Shown one piece after another: positions 1 through 9,995 of a stretch of DNA of 64,000 bases. A program made the translations under genes and the position numbers. This DNA is from Phlebotomus papatasi (Eukaryota; Arthropoda; Insecta; Diptera; Psychodidae). The notes beneath the pieces were generated by a model. It ran no database searches. It was not told the DNA's origin and worked only from the letters and a program-made list of their open reading frames with translations. The stretch lies in contig NC_077224.1 in NCBI RefSeq assembly GCF_024763615.1, positions 1,674,001 through 1,738,000 of the forward strand, given 5' to 3'. Positions within the stretch are counted from its first letter, which is position 1; the number at the start of each line of letters is the position of its first letter.

Positions 1-612
1 TCGAGTAGATCAGCAAAAAATTAAAAATGAGCACCAAAAAAAATTTAAAAAAAGCAGTAAAAAATTAAAAATGAGCAGTAAAAAATAAAAAGTGGTCAGC
101 AAAAGATTAAAAAGAAGCAGTAAAAAATAAAAATCGCCCAGTAAAAAATTAAAAACGAGCGGTAAAAAATAAAAATCGCCCAGTAAAAAATTAAAAACGA
201 GCGGTAAAAAATAAAAATAGGTCAGTAAAAAATTAAAAGTGGTCAGTAAAAAAAAATTAATCAGCAAAAAATTAAAAATGAGCAGCAAAAAAAATTAAAA
301 GAAGCAGTAAAAAATTAAAAATGAGCAGTAAAAAATAAAAAGTGGTCAGCAAAAAATTAAAAATGATCAGTAGAAATATTCGTATTGATCAGTGAAATAT
401 TAAAAAGTGGTCAACAAAAAATTAAAAAGAAGCAGTAAAAAATAAAAATTGGTCAGAAAAAAATTAAAAGAGGTCAGCAAAAGATTAAAAATAAGCAGTA
501 AAAAAATAAAAATCGGCCAGAAAAAAATTAAAAACGAGCGGTAAAAAATAAAAATTGGTCAGTAAAAAATTAAAAGTGGTCAGTAAAAAATAAAAATTGG
601 TCAGTAAAATTG
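1..612. repeat. AT-rich degenerate minisatellite, unit about 20-24 bp
   Basis: The stretch is built from about 25 to 28 copies of a short unit of the form NNNCAGTAAAAAATTAAAA, where the three or four leading bases vary (GGT, GAG, CCC, GAAG, AGCG). Units alternate between a longer form (AAAAAATTAAAA) and a shorter one (AAAAAATAAAAA). A 92-residue open frame on the minus strand here is only F/L-rich translation of the repeat. The array begins before the window, so its full length is unknown. Confidence 0.9.
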
Positions 613-2831
613 GATTGATTTATTAATGGTTTTTAGGTACAATTTAGCATAAATACAAGCAAAAAAATGGAAACATTCTTATTTAGAGAATTTTGAAAGT
701 ATGTTATGCAATAAAATGAGATTACTTGACTTATCGGGCAAGATGGGGCAGTATGGGACATATAAAGTTTGTTTTAAGATTTAATTGCTAATTAATTGAT
801 TATCTATTTATTGTTCAAGCTAACTAAATCCAGATAGAGTAATTTGCCTAAAGCGAGACAGTTTGGAAAGTTGGACAAAGCAGTGTGGAATGTGAGACAC
901 CTCCTTAAAAACTTGATTATAAATCAATTAAATATTTCAATTTTCGATAAAAAGATTATTAAACCGAATTTTTTGATTATTTGAGAAGTTAAAAATGCAA
1001 AAATTGTTATAAAACAATCAAAGAGTGACTTGCAAGAAGAATTTAAAAAATATATTGCATGCGTGATATTCATGCTTGACACAGTAATTGTCATTTTCTC
1101 TGTTTCTTATGGAAGTTGCTAGGAATGTTTACAAACAAAATTAATTGTGCGTTGGGCATTAATCTGTCACATTGAAGAAGTTTCGATCAATAGAGACAAA
1201 ACAGAAAACTGACATAAAACATCTCAAATTTTTAAATATTCAATTCCTAACCCCATAAACATACAGACTTCCTCAAAATAATACTTAGATTAGTAATTAA
1301 ATTGTGAAAAGAAAAGATTATGGAATTTTTAATTAAAAAGACAATTGAATACTATAATACTTCGATTTTTTTTGTGATTCTGTGAAGTTTTCTTTTGAAG
1401 TTACATCATTTATAACCTCAAATTTTCTCTAAAAACATCAATAAACTTGCACCGTATAAAATAATTAGGCTCAATGATATAAAAGTTTGCAATTACTTGA
1501 GGTTCGCTTGAAAATTTTTCATTTCTAAGATTTTTGCATACAAAATATATTGAATAATTAGGTTAGGTTTAACATAACCTAAAAGTGTTTGATCAAATAA
1601 TGCTATATCTTTAAGCAACTTATAACTATTGGCCTTGAAAGCGTTTGAAACCTCTAATGACTAGTTTTCAAATTCACATTTAACTTACTCTAATAATAAA
1701 AATACAAGATTTTATGACATTTTTCAATTTTTATTTGCATAAAAATAGTAAAAATCCTCAGAGTATTCTTTTTTGCTAGTTAAAATTTTGTGACCAATAA
1801 AATAATGAACCTGAAGATATAGTAAGTTCTGTAATTTGCAAGATTTTACTAAGGTTTTCAAATTTTAAACTAAATTACCTCGCCAGGTAAAAAAAAACTA
1901 TTTAAAGGATATCTCATTAAATGCCCTTAATCTCCCCTAATAAAGTATCAGGCAAAAATTTTACACTAATGCTTATCTCTGATCTAGGAAAATCCCAAGT
2001 CTGTTTTGACGCCAACAAGCAAGAATCCTGCCTTTATGAATAACTCAATGTACAATGAAGATTCCTGGGGATTGCCTGCGCACATATAACATACATATCG
2101 CTCAAAGACAAGTTTCAACTCATATGGAAAGTAAGAGTTCAACCTACAAAGTGACAAACATGTAGTTGGGTCATTTGAATAATTTCTACCCATAACTTTT
2201 ACTAACATGTACGAGCAATTTCTTGCCTGGACAAATGCCAGATGTTGTGAAATGTTGTAAAATCAAATTTTCATCCATTGTCCCTATGGCCATTTCTAGT
2301 ATTCCCATGCCTGAAATGTCGGTACTAAAATCCATACTTTAGGTATAAGTTTTTTTTTAAGTTACTCTGCAATTAAGATGCATTAAAATGCAGAATGAAT
2401 TGATAAGACATTTACACTTTAGCTTTAATGGCTTTCCTCAACTATCACTATTTCTCTAATTATTAACACTGTATAAGTGTAAAACCTAGTCTTCAATTAA
2501 AAATAGCACATACACAGTAAAAAAAGAGTTTAGAATTGTACAAGACTTTAGCAGAATTATGGTTTTGTTATTACACAAACTTTAATTTTTGTGTACCTTT
2601 TATACACAATAATTACACACAAAATTGTGTAAGCATGCAATTATTAAGCGTGATGAAATCTTATAATATCCCAGCTAACACAAGGTAAACCGTTATTAGC
2701 GCAATGCTATAATTTAAAACCATAGTCCATGCTCTTAAACAAAAACTTTGTCCAAATGCATAAAATAAGTCTTTAATAAGTACTTATTAAGTTCCTAATT
2801 AAAACATTTTTTTTGACAAAAAGTGAAAATA
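613..2831. other. AT-rich spacer, no gene seen
   Basis: No open frame above 80 codons with coding character, and no splice-compatible exon was found. Around 2570-2640 short ACACAA/TTGTGT inverted words recur, suggesting the remains of a small palindromic element, but its borders could not be set. Confidence 0.5.
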
Positions 2832-3085
2832 CACTGAGGAAAAAAGAGGGTGCGATTAACTTTTTTTCTTCATAACTTTAACACTTTTTAGGTGTAAAAA
2901 TATATCAACATTTTTTATTGTTAACTTTACATATTTTAAGGGTAAAATTAACAAGAAAAAGGGTAACTTTAACTCCTAATACACCTAAAAAGGGTAATAT
3001 TTACACCGATTTCGGATCAATATTGCAGGGTAAAATTAAGATTTCCGGAATGTTGTTTTAACTTTTTCGGATTTGTCTCACAGTG
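2832..3085. mobile_element. CACTG-ended miniature inverted-repeat element, copy 1
   Basis: A 254-bp non-coding element begins CACTGAGGAAAAAAGAGG and ends TTTGTCTCACAGTG, with TA on both outer sides (2830-2831, 3086-3087). Two more copies lie at 26304-26554 (same orientation) and 35581-35803 (inverted). The inside is conserved between copies, including a GATTTCGGATCAATA core and repeated GGTGTAAAAATAT and ACACCTAAAAAG words. TA duplication suggests mobilisation by a Tc1/mariner-superfamily transposase (inference). Confidence 0.85.
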
Positions 3086-3727
3086 TAGGACTAAAACTGA
3101 GTTGGAATTTTAAACAAAAAGCTATTTTAGGGTTTCTGAACATAAGACAACATTCCAGAATTGCTCGAATTCTGAGTCCATGACATAGTGACTATCCCCA
3201 GAATTGTTCTGGACAGACAATTCTCGTGCTTCTTTCCCATTTCTTTATGAAAATGTTGAGAATTTGGGCAGAACGGGGTGAAAAATTAAAAAAAAAAATG
3301 GTTTTTTATTTCTTACATGCTCCCAGTTAGAAATCTTTAGTCTGAATATTATTCTTCAATTTTTTATTTTCTTCAATTTAACCAAAGATCGTCTTACTTC
3401 ACGTTTTTTAGACTTTTCCAAGAAACAGAATAAAATATGGTTTTTTGAGTTATAATAATTTAACATTGTTTCTGCGAGATATCTAAGGTTAAAAAATATT
3501 TTATTATAAAGTTTTTTACATTCTCTTTTAAACATTTTTTTCAAATTTATTTTATTACTATAACAAGAATTAGAAATAGAGCTTTCTGAAATGGATACTT
3601 TTATGTATGTTTTAATTTTGTTTTGGAAAGATGATTAGAAAATCCTGCATTGATTTTGGAACGTAGAAAACGAGACGAATAGTGAAATTTATTTTTTTTA
3701 GCAACTTTTCATTACAATGTGCTAAAA
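3086..3727. other. AT-rich spacer
   Basis: Nothing recognisable. A minus-strand lysine/phenylalanine-rich open frame at 3356-3544 has only the character expected of AT-rich DNA. Confidence 0.4.
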
Positions 3728-4080
3728 ACATGGACAGCTGAATCATAAAACGGCCAAGATGCGCTTAAAAACACGCACAGCTAAATCACAAAACGGTTAA
3801 AGTTGCGCTTAAAATACGCACAGCTCAATCATAAAACGGTTAAAATTGCACTTAAAAACACGCACAGCTCAATCATAAAACGGCAGAGATTGCGCTCAAA
3901 AACACGAACAGCAGAATCACAAAACGGTCAAGATTTCGCTTATAATACAGCTAAAATTGTGCTGAAAACATTCACAAACCGTTTTATGATTGAGCTGTGC
4001 GTGTTTTACGCTGAATCTTGGCCATTTTATGATGGAGCTGTGTGTAATTTTAAGCGCACTCTTGGCAGTTTTGATGTAAA
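3728..4080. repeat. 43-bp satellite with internal orientation switch
   Basis: The word CAGCTNAATCAYAAAACGG recurs at about 3735, 3778, 3820, 3865 and 3909 (spacing 42-45 bp), each followed by a TTGCGCTTAAAA-like half. From about 3979 the array continues in reverse complement (CCGTTTTATGATTGAGCTG at 3979, a diverged copy at 4022, a partial one near 4064). The two arms would fold into a long hairpin. Open frames on both strands here (3803-4090 plus, 3917-4252 minus) are translations of the repeat and are not genes. Confidence 0.85.
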
Positions 4081-4099
4081 ATTCAGTTGAATTATTCAA

Positions 4100-4215
4100 A
4101 AAAAAAGACGGTTCTAGAACCGGTTCTATGGCTAGGAACCGGTTCCTAAACCCGTGAAAAAACCTAGCGGGTACCTGGGTATTCAGGAACCGGGTACCCG
4201 GTGCTGCGAACACTA
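4100..4215. repeat. Degenerate GGAACCGGTTCC-type repeat
   Basis: Short stretch of overlapping palindromic words (GGTTCTAGAACCGG, AGGAACCGGTTCC, CGGGTACCTGGG, AACCGGGTACCCGG). It resembles in style the ACCGGTT-rich tandem repeat at 39345-39635, but the units are not clearly homologous. Confidence 0.6.
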
Positions 4216-4470
4216 GGCTGGTGGCTGGTCTACTGCAATATAGAAACGGCACTGTGAGTGTACCTCAGGTACACTGAAGCCGAGACGTAGAACTGGATGA
4301 GAGAAAATGGAGTAATAGGGAATGCATAATGGGCCCAAATAAGTGGTCTGAATGCAGCGGAACCGATAAACGTTTAAGCCGACCTATATACAAATCTTTC
4401 ATGTTCCTAATACAAACCACTTAATTAGGCCTTAAATAAGTACTTAGTGTTAAAACAGAATTATGCAACA

Positions 4471-4713
4471 TTAACACTAAACCTACCAACCGTTTTTGGT
4501 CGCATTTCCTAGCACGCTCCGTCAAATGACAGATCGCGGTAGGGTAGAATACTTAACAAATTTTTCTTGGCAGAGTAAAAAATTAAAATTTTACAAGAAT
4601 ATTTTAAGAAATTCATAAAGTTTGATAGAGACATTGTACAGTGCAAATATGTGTTAATTTTAAAAAGTTTTAAGCCGGTCAATTTGACCGGGTTTTTGTA
4701 TGTTTAGTGTTAA
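4471..4713. mobile_element. TTAA-bounded miniature element (piggyBac-like), family III
   Basis: Ends are TTAACACTAAACCTACCAA on the left and, read inward from the right, TTAACACTAAACATACAAA. These are inverted repeats that include the TTAA target duplication typical of piggyBac-type transposition. Just inside the right end lies the near-perfect palindrome CCGGTCAATTTGACCGG (4675-4691). No coding capacity in 243 bp. Assignment to the piggyBac group rests on the TTAA target and on similarity of layout to the elements at 6376, 27312 and 56350. Confidence 0.75.
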
Positions 4714-6375
4714 TTTCGCTATTCGCCACAATTAAGTTATTGAGTTAAGAGCTTATTAAGTACTTAATAAGTGCTTAAACCAAGATACTAAATGTTTGCA
4801 GAGATGAAAAATTAATAGGTTTTCTTAAAATAAAACAGATTTTAAAAGCAAATCTCAAAGAATTCTTTCAGTAACTTCTTTTTCAAACATTTATATTACC
4901 TCGTTAGAGTTTTCTGACATTTCCCTAAGTGCAAAACAATAAGATTAATTGATACTTCAGATATTTTTGCAAATAAAATATCCGTGAATAGCAAATACGT
5001 TTTAGCCGCCTAAATTAAATATTTATGTCGTGCGAATACTATGCAAAACTAAACAAAGAATTTATTCAGAATATTCCACTATATGGAGACCTTAAGTATT
5101 TCCATTTAAGATTTTTGAATTCTCTTAAAAATCTTCACAGAAAAAAAATAGCCAGAAAAAAAATATCGTATCCACGCAAATGAACAAAGTGAATCCTCTT
5201 GTAGCGACTTGTACAATTCTGTATGCTCCATAAATAAGATCGTGCAATAAAATTTCAAATTCTAAATCAAATTCATTGAATTGCAAATAAATCAATGGGC
5301 TTTTAAAGAAAATTTTATATAAAGAAATTTATGTACATAAATGTTGTGGCTGAAGGAAGAACATGAAGAAAAGGTAAACAATTTCCTTTTCGATGTTTCT
5401 AATAATTTCTTCATTCGCTTTTTTTTGTTTCAACCACTAAATTGCCAACCATCAAAGTAGAAATCAATGAAAAAGTTTATGTGAATGGTTAATTAACGTA
5501 TGTTATTTTCTTTCAAAACTATCCATCAATCCAATTTAAAGTGTTAATAGCGATTTTAACAGCATAGTATAATGGTATGCAATGTAATGCAAGCTTTATA
5601 GAAGAATGTGTGTAAAAATTTGTACAAGAAGTTTACGTGTTACGGAACGTGATTTCAGTCAAAATAATCTTATTCATTGTTTGTCTCTCTTATTTCTTCT
5701 ACTTTTCATTCATTCCTCACTCCACCATCGTAAACTCTTAAGAGAACAGACCAAAAGAACGCAAATTAGACTTTTAAAATCGACCATTTTTTCCTCCGTC
5801 TCTTGGTACTTCTCGTGTCGTTTTTTTTTTTTTAGTACATTTTCTCAATATTCCACATATGAGAGCCTAGCCGAGAATAAAAGTCTCAGTATAAGATGTT
5901 TTTCCTTGCAGGTAAATTTAAACATTATATTCATTCTGGTGGAATAACAATAAAATTCTTGCTTGACTCGTTTGGATGGTGACAAAATAAAATTAGAATT
6001 GCGAGAATTTTGCAGCAAGAATAGCACAAAAAAACACGACAAACAAGACTGCTTCTTAATCTTTCCAAATGCTTTTTCTCCTTTTCTATATATGTTCAGT
6101 TTATATTTAAGAACTCCCACCAATAAAAACGACAAAATTCTTGTATCAATTAAGAAATCAATTAATTATACTATGAAAAGCTTTTTCCAATATGTAGTAG
6201 AAAAAGACAATTGCCCATTAGTGTTTTTATTTCTCTATTTTCACCTTGATTAACTAAACTAAGAGAAAAAAAAACCAACAAACTGACGTCATCATTTAAA
6301 TAAAAATAGTGATAAAGTGTCTCAGCTTTGCAAAATGCTCGATCTGAAGAGATAGGTACAGTACTTGGTAAATCC
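4714..6375. other. AT-rich spacer
   Basis: No recognisable gene. Overlapping open frames between 5606 and 6383 on both strands give low-complexity F/S/K-rich translations with no family resemblance. Confidence 0.4.
6284..6305 (+). promoter_or_regulatory. CRE-like palindrome with nearby TATA-like box, copy 1
   Basis: TGACGTCA (6284-6291) is followed a few bases later by TTTAAATAAAA. An almost identical block occurs at 8105-8126. Match to a CREB/ATF site is by word only. No coding exon follows that I can support, so promoter function is speculative. Confidence 0.25.
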
Positions 6376-6767
6376 TTAACCATTTAAGGACGACTGGGTC
6401 ACCCGTGACCCATAGAGAAAATAATTTTTCCTGACTACCTGAAGTTATTACTTTCTAATGTTTGTACATAATCACGAAGTAGAAAGATGTAGGAATCTAG
6501 GATATTTTTTGCAAATCTCCAGCTATTTGCTATATAAAAAATATTTAAGCTCAAAAATGACGAATTTTCAAATTTTCACGTTGGTACTTGAATTTTATTA
6601 TTTTTAATATTTCTAATTTTTTTAAGCAGAAACCTCTTGGGACTAGAAACTATAATAACTATACATAATATTTCTCAACAAAGTAAAAATTATAGTTCAT
6701 TGGTATTTTCAGAAAAGCTTTATAATTTTCATGGGTCATATATGACCCTATCGTCCATAAAGGTAAA
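6376..6767. mobile_element. TTAA-bounded miniature element (piggyBac-like), family I
   Basis: The left end is TTAACCATTTAAGGACGACT followed by palindrome GGGTCACCCGTGACCC (6396-6411). The right end, read inward, is TTTACCTTTATGGACGATA with palindrome GGGTCATATATGACCC (6733-6748). Outer bases are TTAA at left and TAAA (TTTA) at right, so one duplication has mutated. The interior aligns loosely with the element at 27312-27703. The open frame at 6637-6840 runs across its right end and is not a gene. Confidence 0.75.
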
Positions 6768-7272
6768 AAGATACCGAATGGATTTTCCGAGTTTTGAGGT
6801 CAGAATGTTTCATGTTTTTGTTTATGTGCGCAAAAAATAGTCAATTATTCGTGTAATATTGTAAGATAATATCATTTAGCTGAGATTTCCCAGTGAAATA
6901 CTGACTGAAGAAGGTAATATTTTGATAATTTATAAAATACTTCTACGTAAATGTTGTAAATTTAATACTTTTTAATCTTGTAGATGACTTCAAAAATGGA
7001 AAAAAAAATCAATTTTATATTCCTTTAATATTTGACATTGAAAATTCTCTAAAAGAAATGTCTAAAAGTCATTGACATTATATGGAAAGAAATGTTCGCA
7101 CAAATAAACCATTTATAGTGGTCTAACTTAATGTTTGTAAAATTTAATATGGCGATTTTTTGGTCCAGCGAAGGGTCCATGTGGATTACATCAAAACACA
7201 TCGGATTGAAATAAACTGCTAAAATAATTTTCAAAATGAGAAAAGAATATTTTTTTTTTTAACTCTCTTTTG

Positions 7273-7397
7273 ATTGCAAGTGAAAGATTTCACCCCAAGA
7301 GAAGAAACATTTTTTTAAGTCTTGCCTAGAGCTTTCGGTCTGGGTAAGACTTAAAAAGTGTTTTTTTCTTTTGGGGTGATACCTTTCACTGGCAATC
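7273..7397. repeat. Long imperfect hairpin
   Basis: The arms of about 52 bp (7274-7326 and 7343-7396) are imperfect reverse complements. GTGAAAGATTTCACCCCAAG in the left arm pairs with the right-arm segment ending CTTTCAC, and AAGTCTTGCC pairs with GGGTAAGACTT. The loop is about 16 bp. Could be a foldback element or an expressed hairpin RNA. No second copy was noticed in the window. Confidence 0.7.
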
Positions 7398-8104
7398 ATC
7401 GGCGAAATCCTTGATAAAATCATTACGTTAGTCTCGTCCACAACGATTTTTTAAACGTTTAACAGTAATATTAATTTAGAACGTCAATTTTCTGAAAAAA
7501 AATATCTTGTAAACAGTCTTGGAACAATCTTGTAAAATTTATTTATTTCTATAGATAAAGCAACAAACTTTTTGGCTACCCTCCGCTTTATGGATTTTTT
7601 TAAATTCTTTCTATTTTCAACATGTATTTCTGTTTAAAGTCGAATCTACAAAGATTATTACACAAAATCTTGTAAAAGTCTTCTTAAAATCAGGTTTTTG
7701 AGGAAATTCTTCAACAGATGGCGCTAAAAATAGTGTTTTCTTTCATGTTTACTTCTTTATCTCATGTTAGTTTTGGATTATTTTCTCTGAAATTAATCCA
7801 GTCTTAATTACGGACCATTCCTGACCGAATAATCAGTATTTTTTTATGAAAAAAATAATAATTTTGACATATCTTTTACAAAATCTTGCATAATCTGTGT
7901 AAAAATTGTAAAAAAAATCCTATGCCGAAAGAAATAGTCAAACATCTTGTCACATTTTTATGCAAGACTACAAGATTTTAAAAGATTTTTACGAGTAATT
8001 TTTATCAAAGGTAACATTGCTTACATCGATTGTATCGGTACAAAATCAATGGATTATATAGATTTCTATCTCTTTAAGTTCGAGCAATAAAAAAAACGAC
8101 AAAT

Positions 8105-8126
8105 TGACGTCATCATTTATATAAAA
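8105..8126 (+). promoter_or_regulatory. CRE-like palindrome with nearby TATA-like box, copy 2
   Basis: TGACGTCA (8105-8112), then CATCATT and TATATAAAA. The same layout as at 6284-6305, with shared flanking AAAAACGACAAA-like sequence, so the two probably derive from one duplicated or dispersed sequence. Confidence 0.25.
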
Positions 8127-8966
8127 ATTCGAGGATTAAAGTGGTGAACTTCAATATTATTTTCTCACCAAACAACTCCGAAATTCCATAAAGTTTCAGT
8201 GACCGACCGAGATTGACCATGACATTAAGACAAAGTTCTCGCCAACACCCCTCAATTTAGTGATCCTTTTCCCTATTTTTACCAATTTCACTTCACACGC
8301 AACCATCATACCTGATAAGGTGACCCATGTTACGAATTTTCCCACCCTTATCCCATCAAAGCCTTAAGTAGTGCCTAACGATTTAATTTGCTACATAATG
8401 GCTTGTGGTAAAATACACGCTTTAGTACATTTATAGAATCATAAATTGAGAGGTGAAAAATACCATTTTCTTCTGCGAAAGTGTTTTTTTAACTGGATAT
8501 AGAGAATATGCCCATTTTAGAAAAATATGCTTTTGAATAATATTATCTATTAATAATACCAAGGATCTTTATAAATCACCAACTAAAATAGATTTCAGGT
8601 GAAATGGTCAAGGAGTGAACTAAACACAATTCTTTTTTTTTTAAATAGCAAAATTGGGATATATGAAATTCTAATTTTTACAATTCATGGCAAATGATAT
8701 CTAAAACAACTTGACCTTATTTTTATACGAAGCAATAGGTTTGAAAATTATAATTTAATTAAAAGTATACATTACTTTTTTCTGACTACTTTAGAAATTT
8801 CTTTTTGTATCAAACTTTCTTTCAATGTAGGGGAAGTGTGCCAAATTTCGGCCAGCTTCTAATTTCGGCCACTTTGAGTGTAATTTCGGCCATGCAAATA
8901 AATTAATTAAAATGGTGTATGTAATATTCGAATAGTCAATGAATTCTTTATAAAAAGAAAGAGGTA

Positions 8967-9565
8967 GGGTAAGTGTGCCAAATTTCGGCATAGTTGCATA
9001 TAAGAACGGAAGTCCTAAGTTTGAAATGCAATATTTTTAATTCATATTGATATTTTTTGTTATTTCCTTTTCGGGAGGGTTGTGTGGAACCTTGAAAACT
9101 AGTTTATCATCTTTGTTTTCTTTAAATCACTTCCTAAAATATTCAAAAATTAATAAAAATATGGACATTGCTTTGGGTAGTATTCCGGCCACTTTGAGTG
9201 AAATTCCGGCCACCTTTTTTCTGATCACCTTTTGTGACGCAACGGATAGAAAATTTCAAAACGTCGTAGGAAGGAGTTTAATATTTAGTTTAATGCGTTT
9301 ATATGACCCACAAGCCCTGAGATCTTCCGTATAATTTGTCCTGAAGACCTGAAGAGTAGCATCTCAAATTTACGCGCAGATTCCCGTAGTAATTTGCCTT
9401 TCCTGAACTCTTTCAAGGCCTTTTCTACATCATCTTTTTCATAGAAGCAATGGTTTTTTTCTCTGGACATTGTGAAACTCAGAAATTGAAATAAAAATAA
9501 AAAACATAAAATGTGTAAGAAATTTAGGAAAGCAAAAGATGTTGCCGGAATAGGCAACACTACCT
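8967..9565. mobile_element. Inner element with TAGGGTAAGTGTGCC end, inserted in copy A
   Basis: Begins TAGGGTAAGTGTGCCAAATT and ends near 9565 with a decayed GCCGGAATAGGCAACAC end. Its internal boxes ATTCCGGCC at 9182 and 9203 are again 21 bp apart. It is the longer relative of the 420-430-bp elements at 18937, 21334 and 59947, which share its left end. Presence in both copies A and B shows that the insertion preceded their duplication. Confidence 0.7.
9285..9470 (-). pseudogene. Remnant of pogo/Tigger transposase N-terminus (Psq-type HTH)
   Basis: From the ATG at 9470 the frame reads a psq/CENP-B-N-like helix-turn-helix: EKDDVEKALKEFRKGKLL followed by RESARKFEM. This matches the usual pattern of alternating charged helix, short glycine/lysine turn, then R-x-A-A-x-x-(Y/F)-x-V in CENP-B/jerky/Tigger proteins. 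The expected STLQ-type recognition helix is degraded and the DDE domain is absent. It lies in the inner element and is read opposite to the plus strand. Family call is from motif shape only. Confidence 0.6.
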
Positions 9566-9995
9566 CACCGGAGAGACACTCACAACAAAGTATATACTTT
9601 TTTTACGCGAAATACAAGATCCAGATGAGAAATTTTTACCCGAAATTTAAAGATTAATTCACTATTAACATAAACAGAAACAATCTTTAATGAAAACTAA
9701 TCAATTTTCATGAAAAACACCGAAGGAGAACCTTCTGCACATTTTTCTGTCACATTTTTTGTAAGACTCTTTCCACACTGAGTTTTTACAACGCAATTTA
9801 AATTCAAATTATACCTAAAATTTAACGGTCTTTGTGTTAATACATCCTAAAATGAATAAATATTTAAAAGCAAAATGAATTCATTGACTAAACGAATATT
9901 GCATACATAATTTTAATTAATTTATTTGCATTGCCGAAATTACACTCAAAGTGGCCGAAATTAGAAGCTGGCCGAAATTTGCCAGACTTCCCCTA

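Larger units (their letters stand above)
6768..8829. other. AT-rich spacer with one hairpin
   Basis: Apart from the hairpin at 7273-7397 and the CRE/TATA-like block at 8105, nothing is recognised. 8160-8400 is somewhat richer in C and of ordinary complexity but has no coding frame. Confidence 0.4.
8830..9993. mobile_element. Pogo/Tigger-like element with GGCC-type terminal boxes, copy A
   Basis: A 1164-bp element flanked by TA (8828-8829, 9994-9995) with long terminal inverted repeats (about 130-150 bp). It starts GGGGAAGTGTGCCAAATTTC and carries the box ATTTCGGCC at 8845, 8862 and 8883 (spacings 17 and 21 bp). The right end is the mirror image. A second, related element (about 8967-9565) sits inside it, and both are found again in copy B (14018-15280). 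The interior retains a broken helix-turn-helix reading frame. No catalytic domain remains, so it is non-autonomous. Confidence 0.85.

Noticed and set aside
10..288. 92-codon minus-strand frame rich in F and L
   Set aside because: Translation of the AT-rich minisatellite. No start context, no domain.
3803..4252. Overlapping frames of 95 and 111 codons
   Set aside because: They follow the 43-bp satellite and its inverted half.
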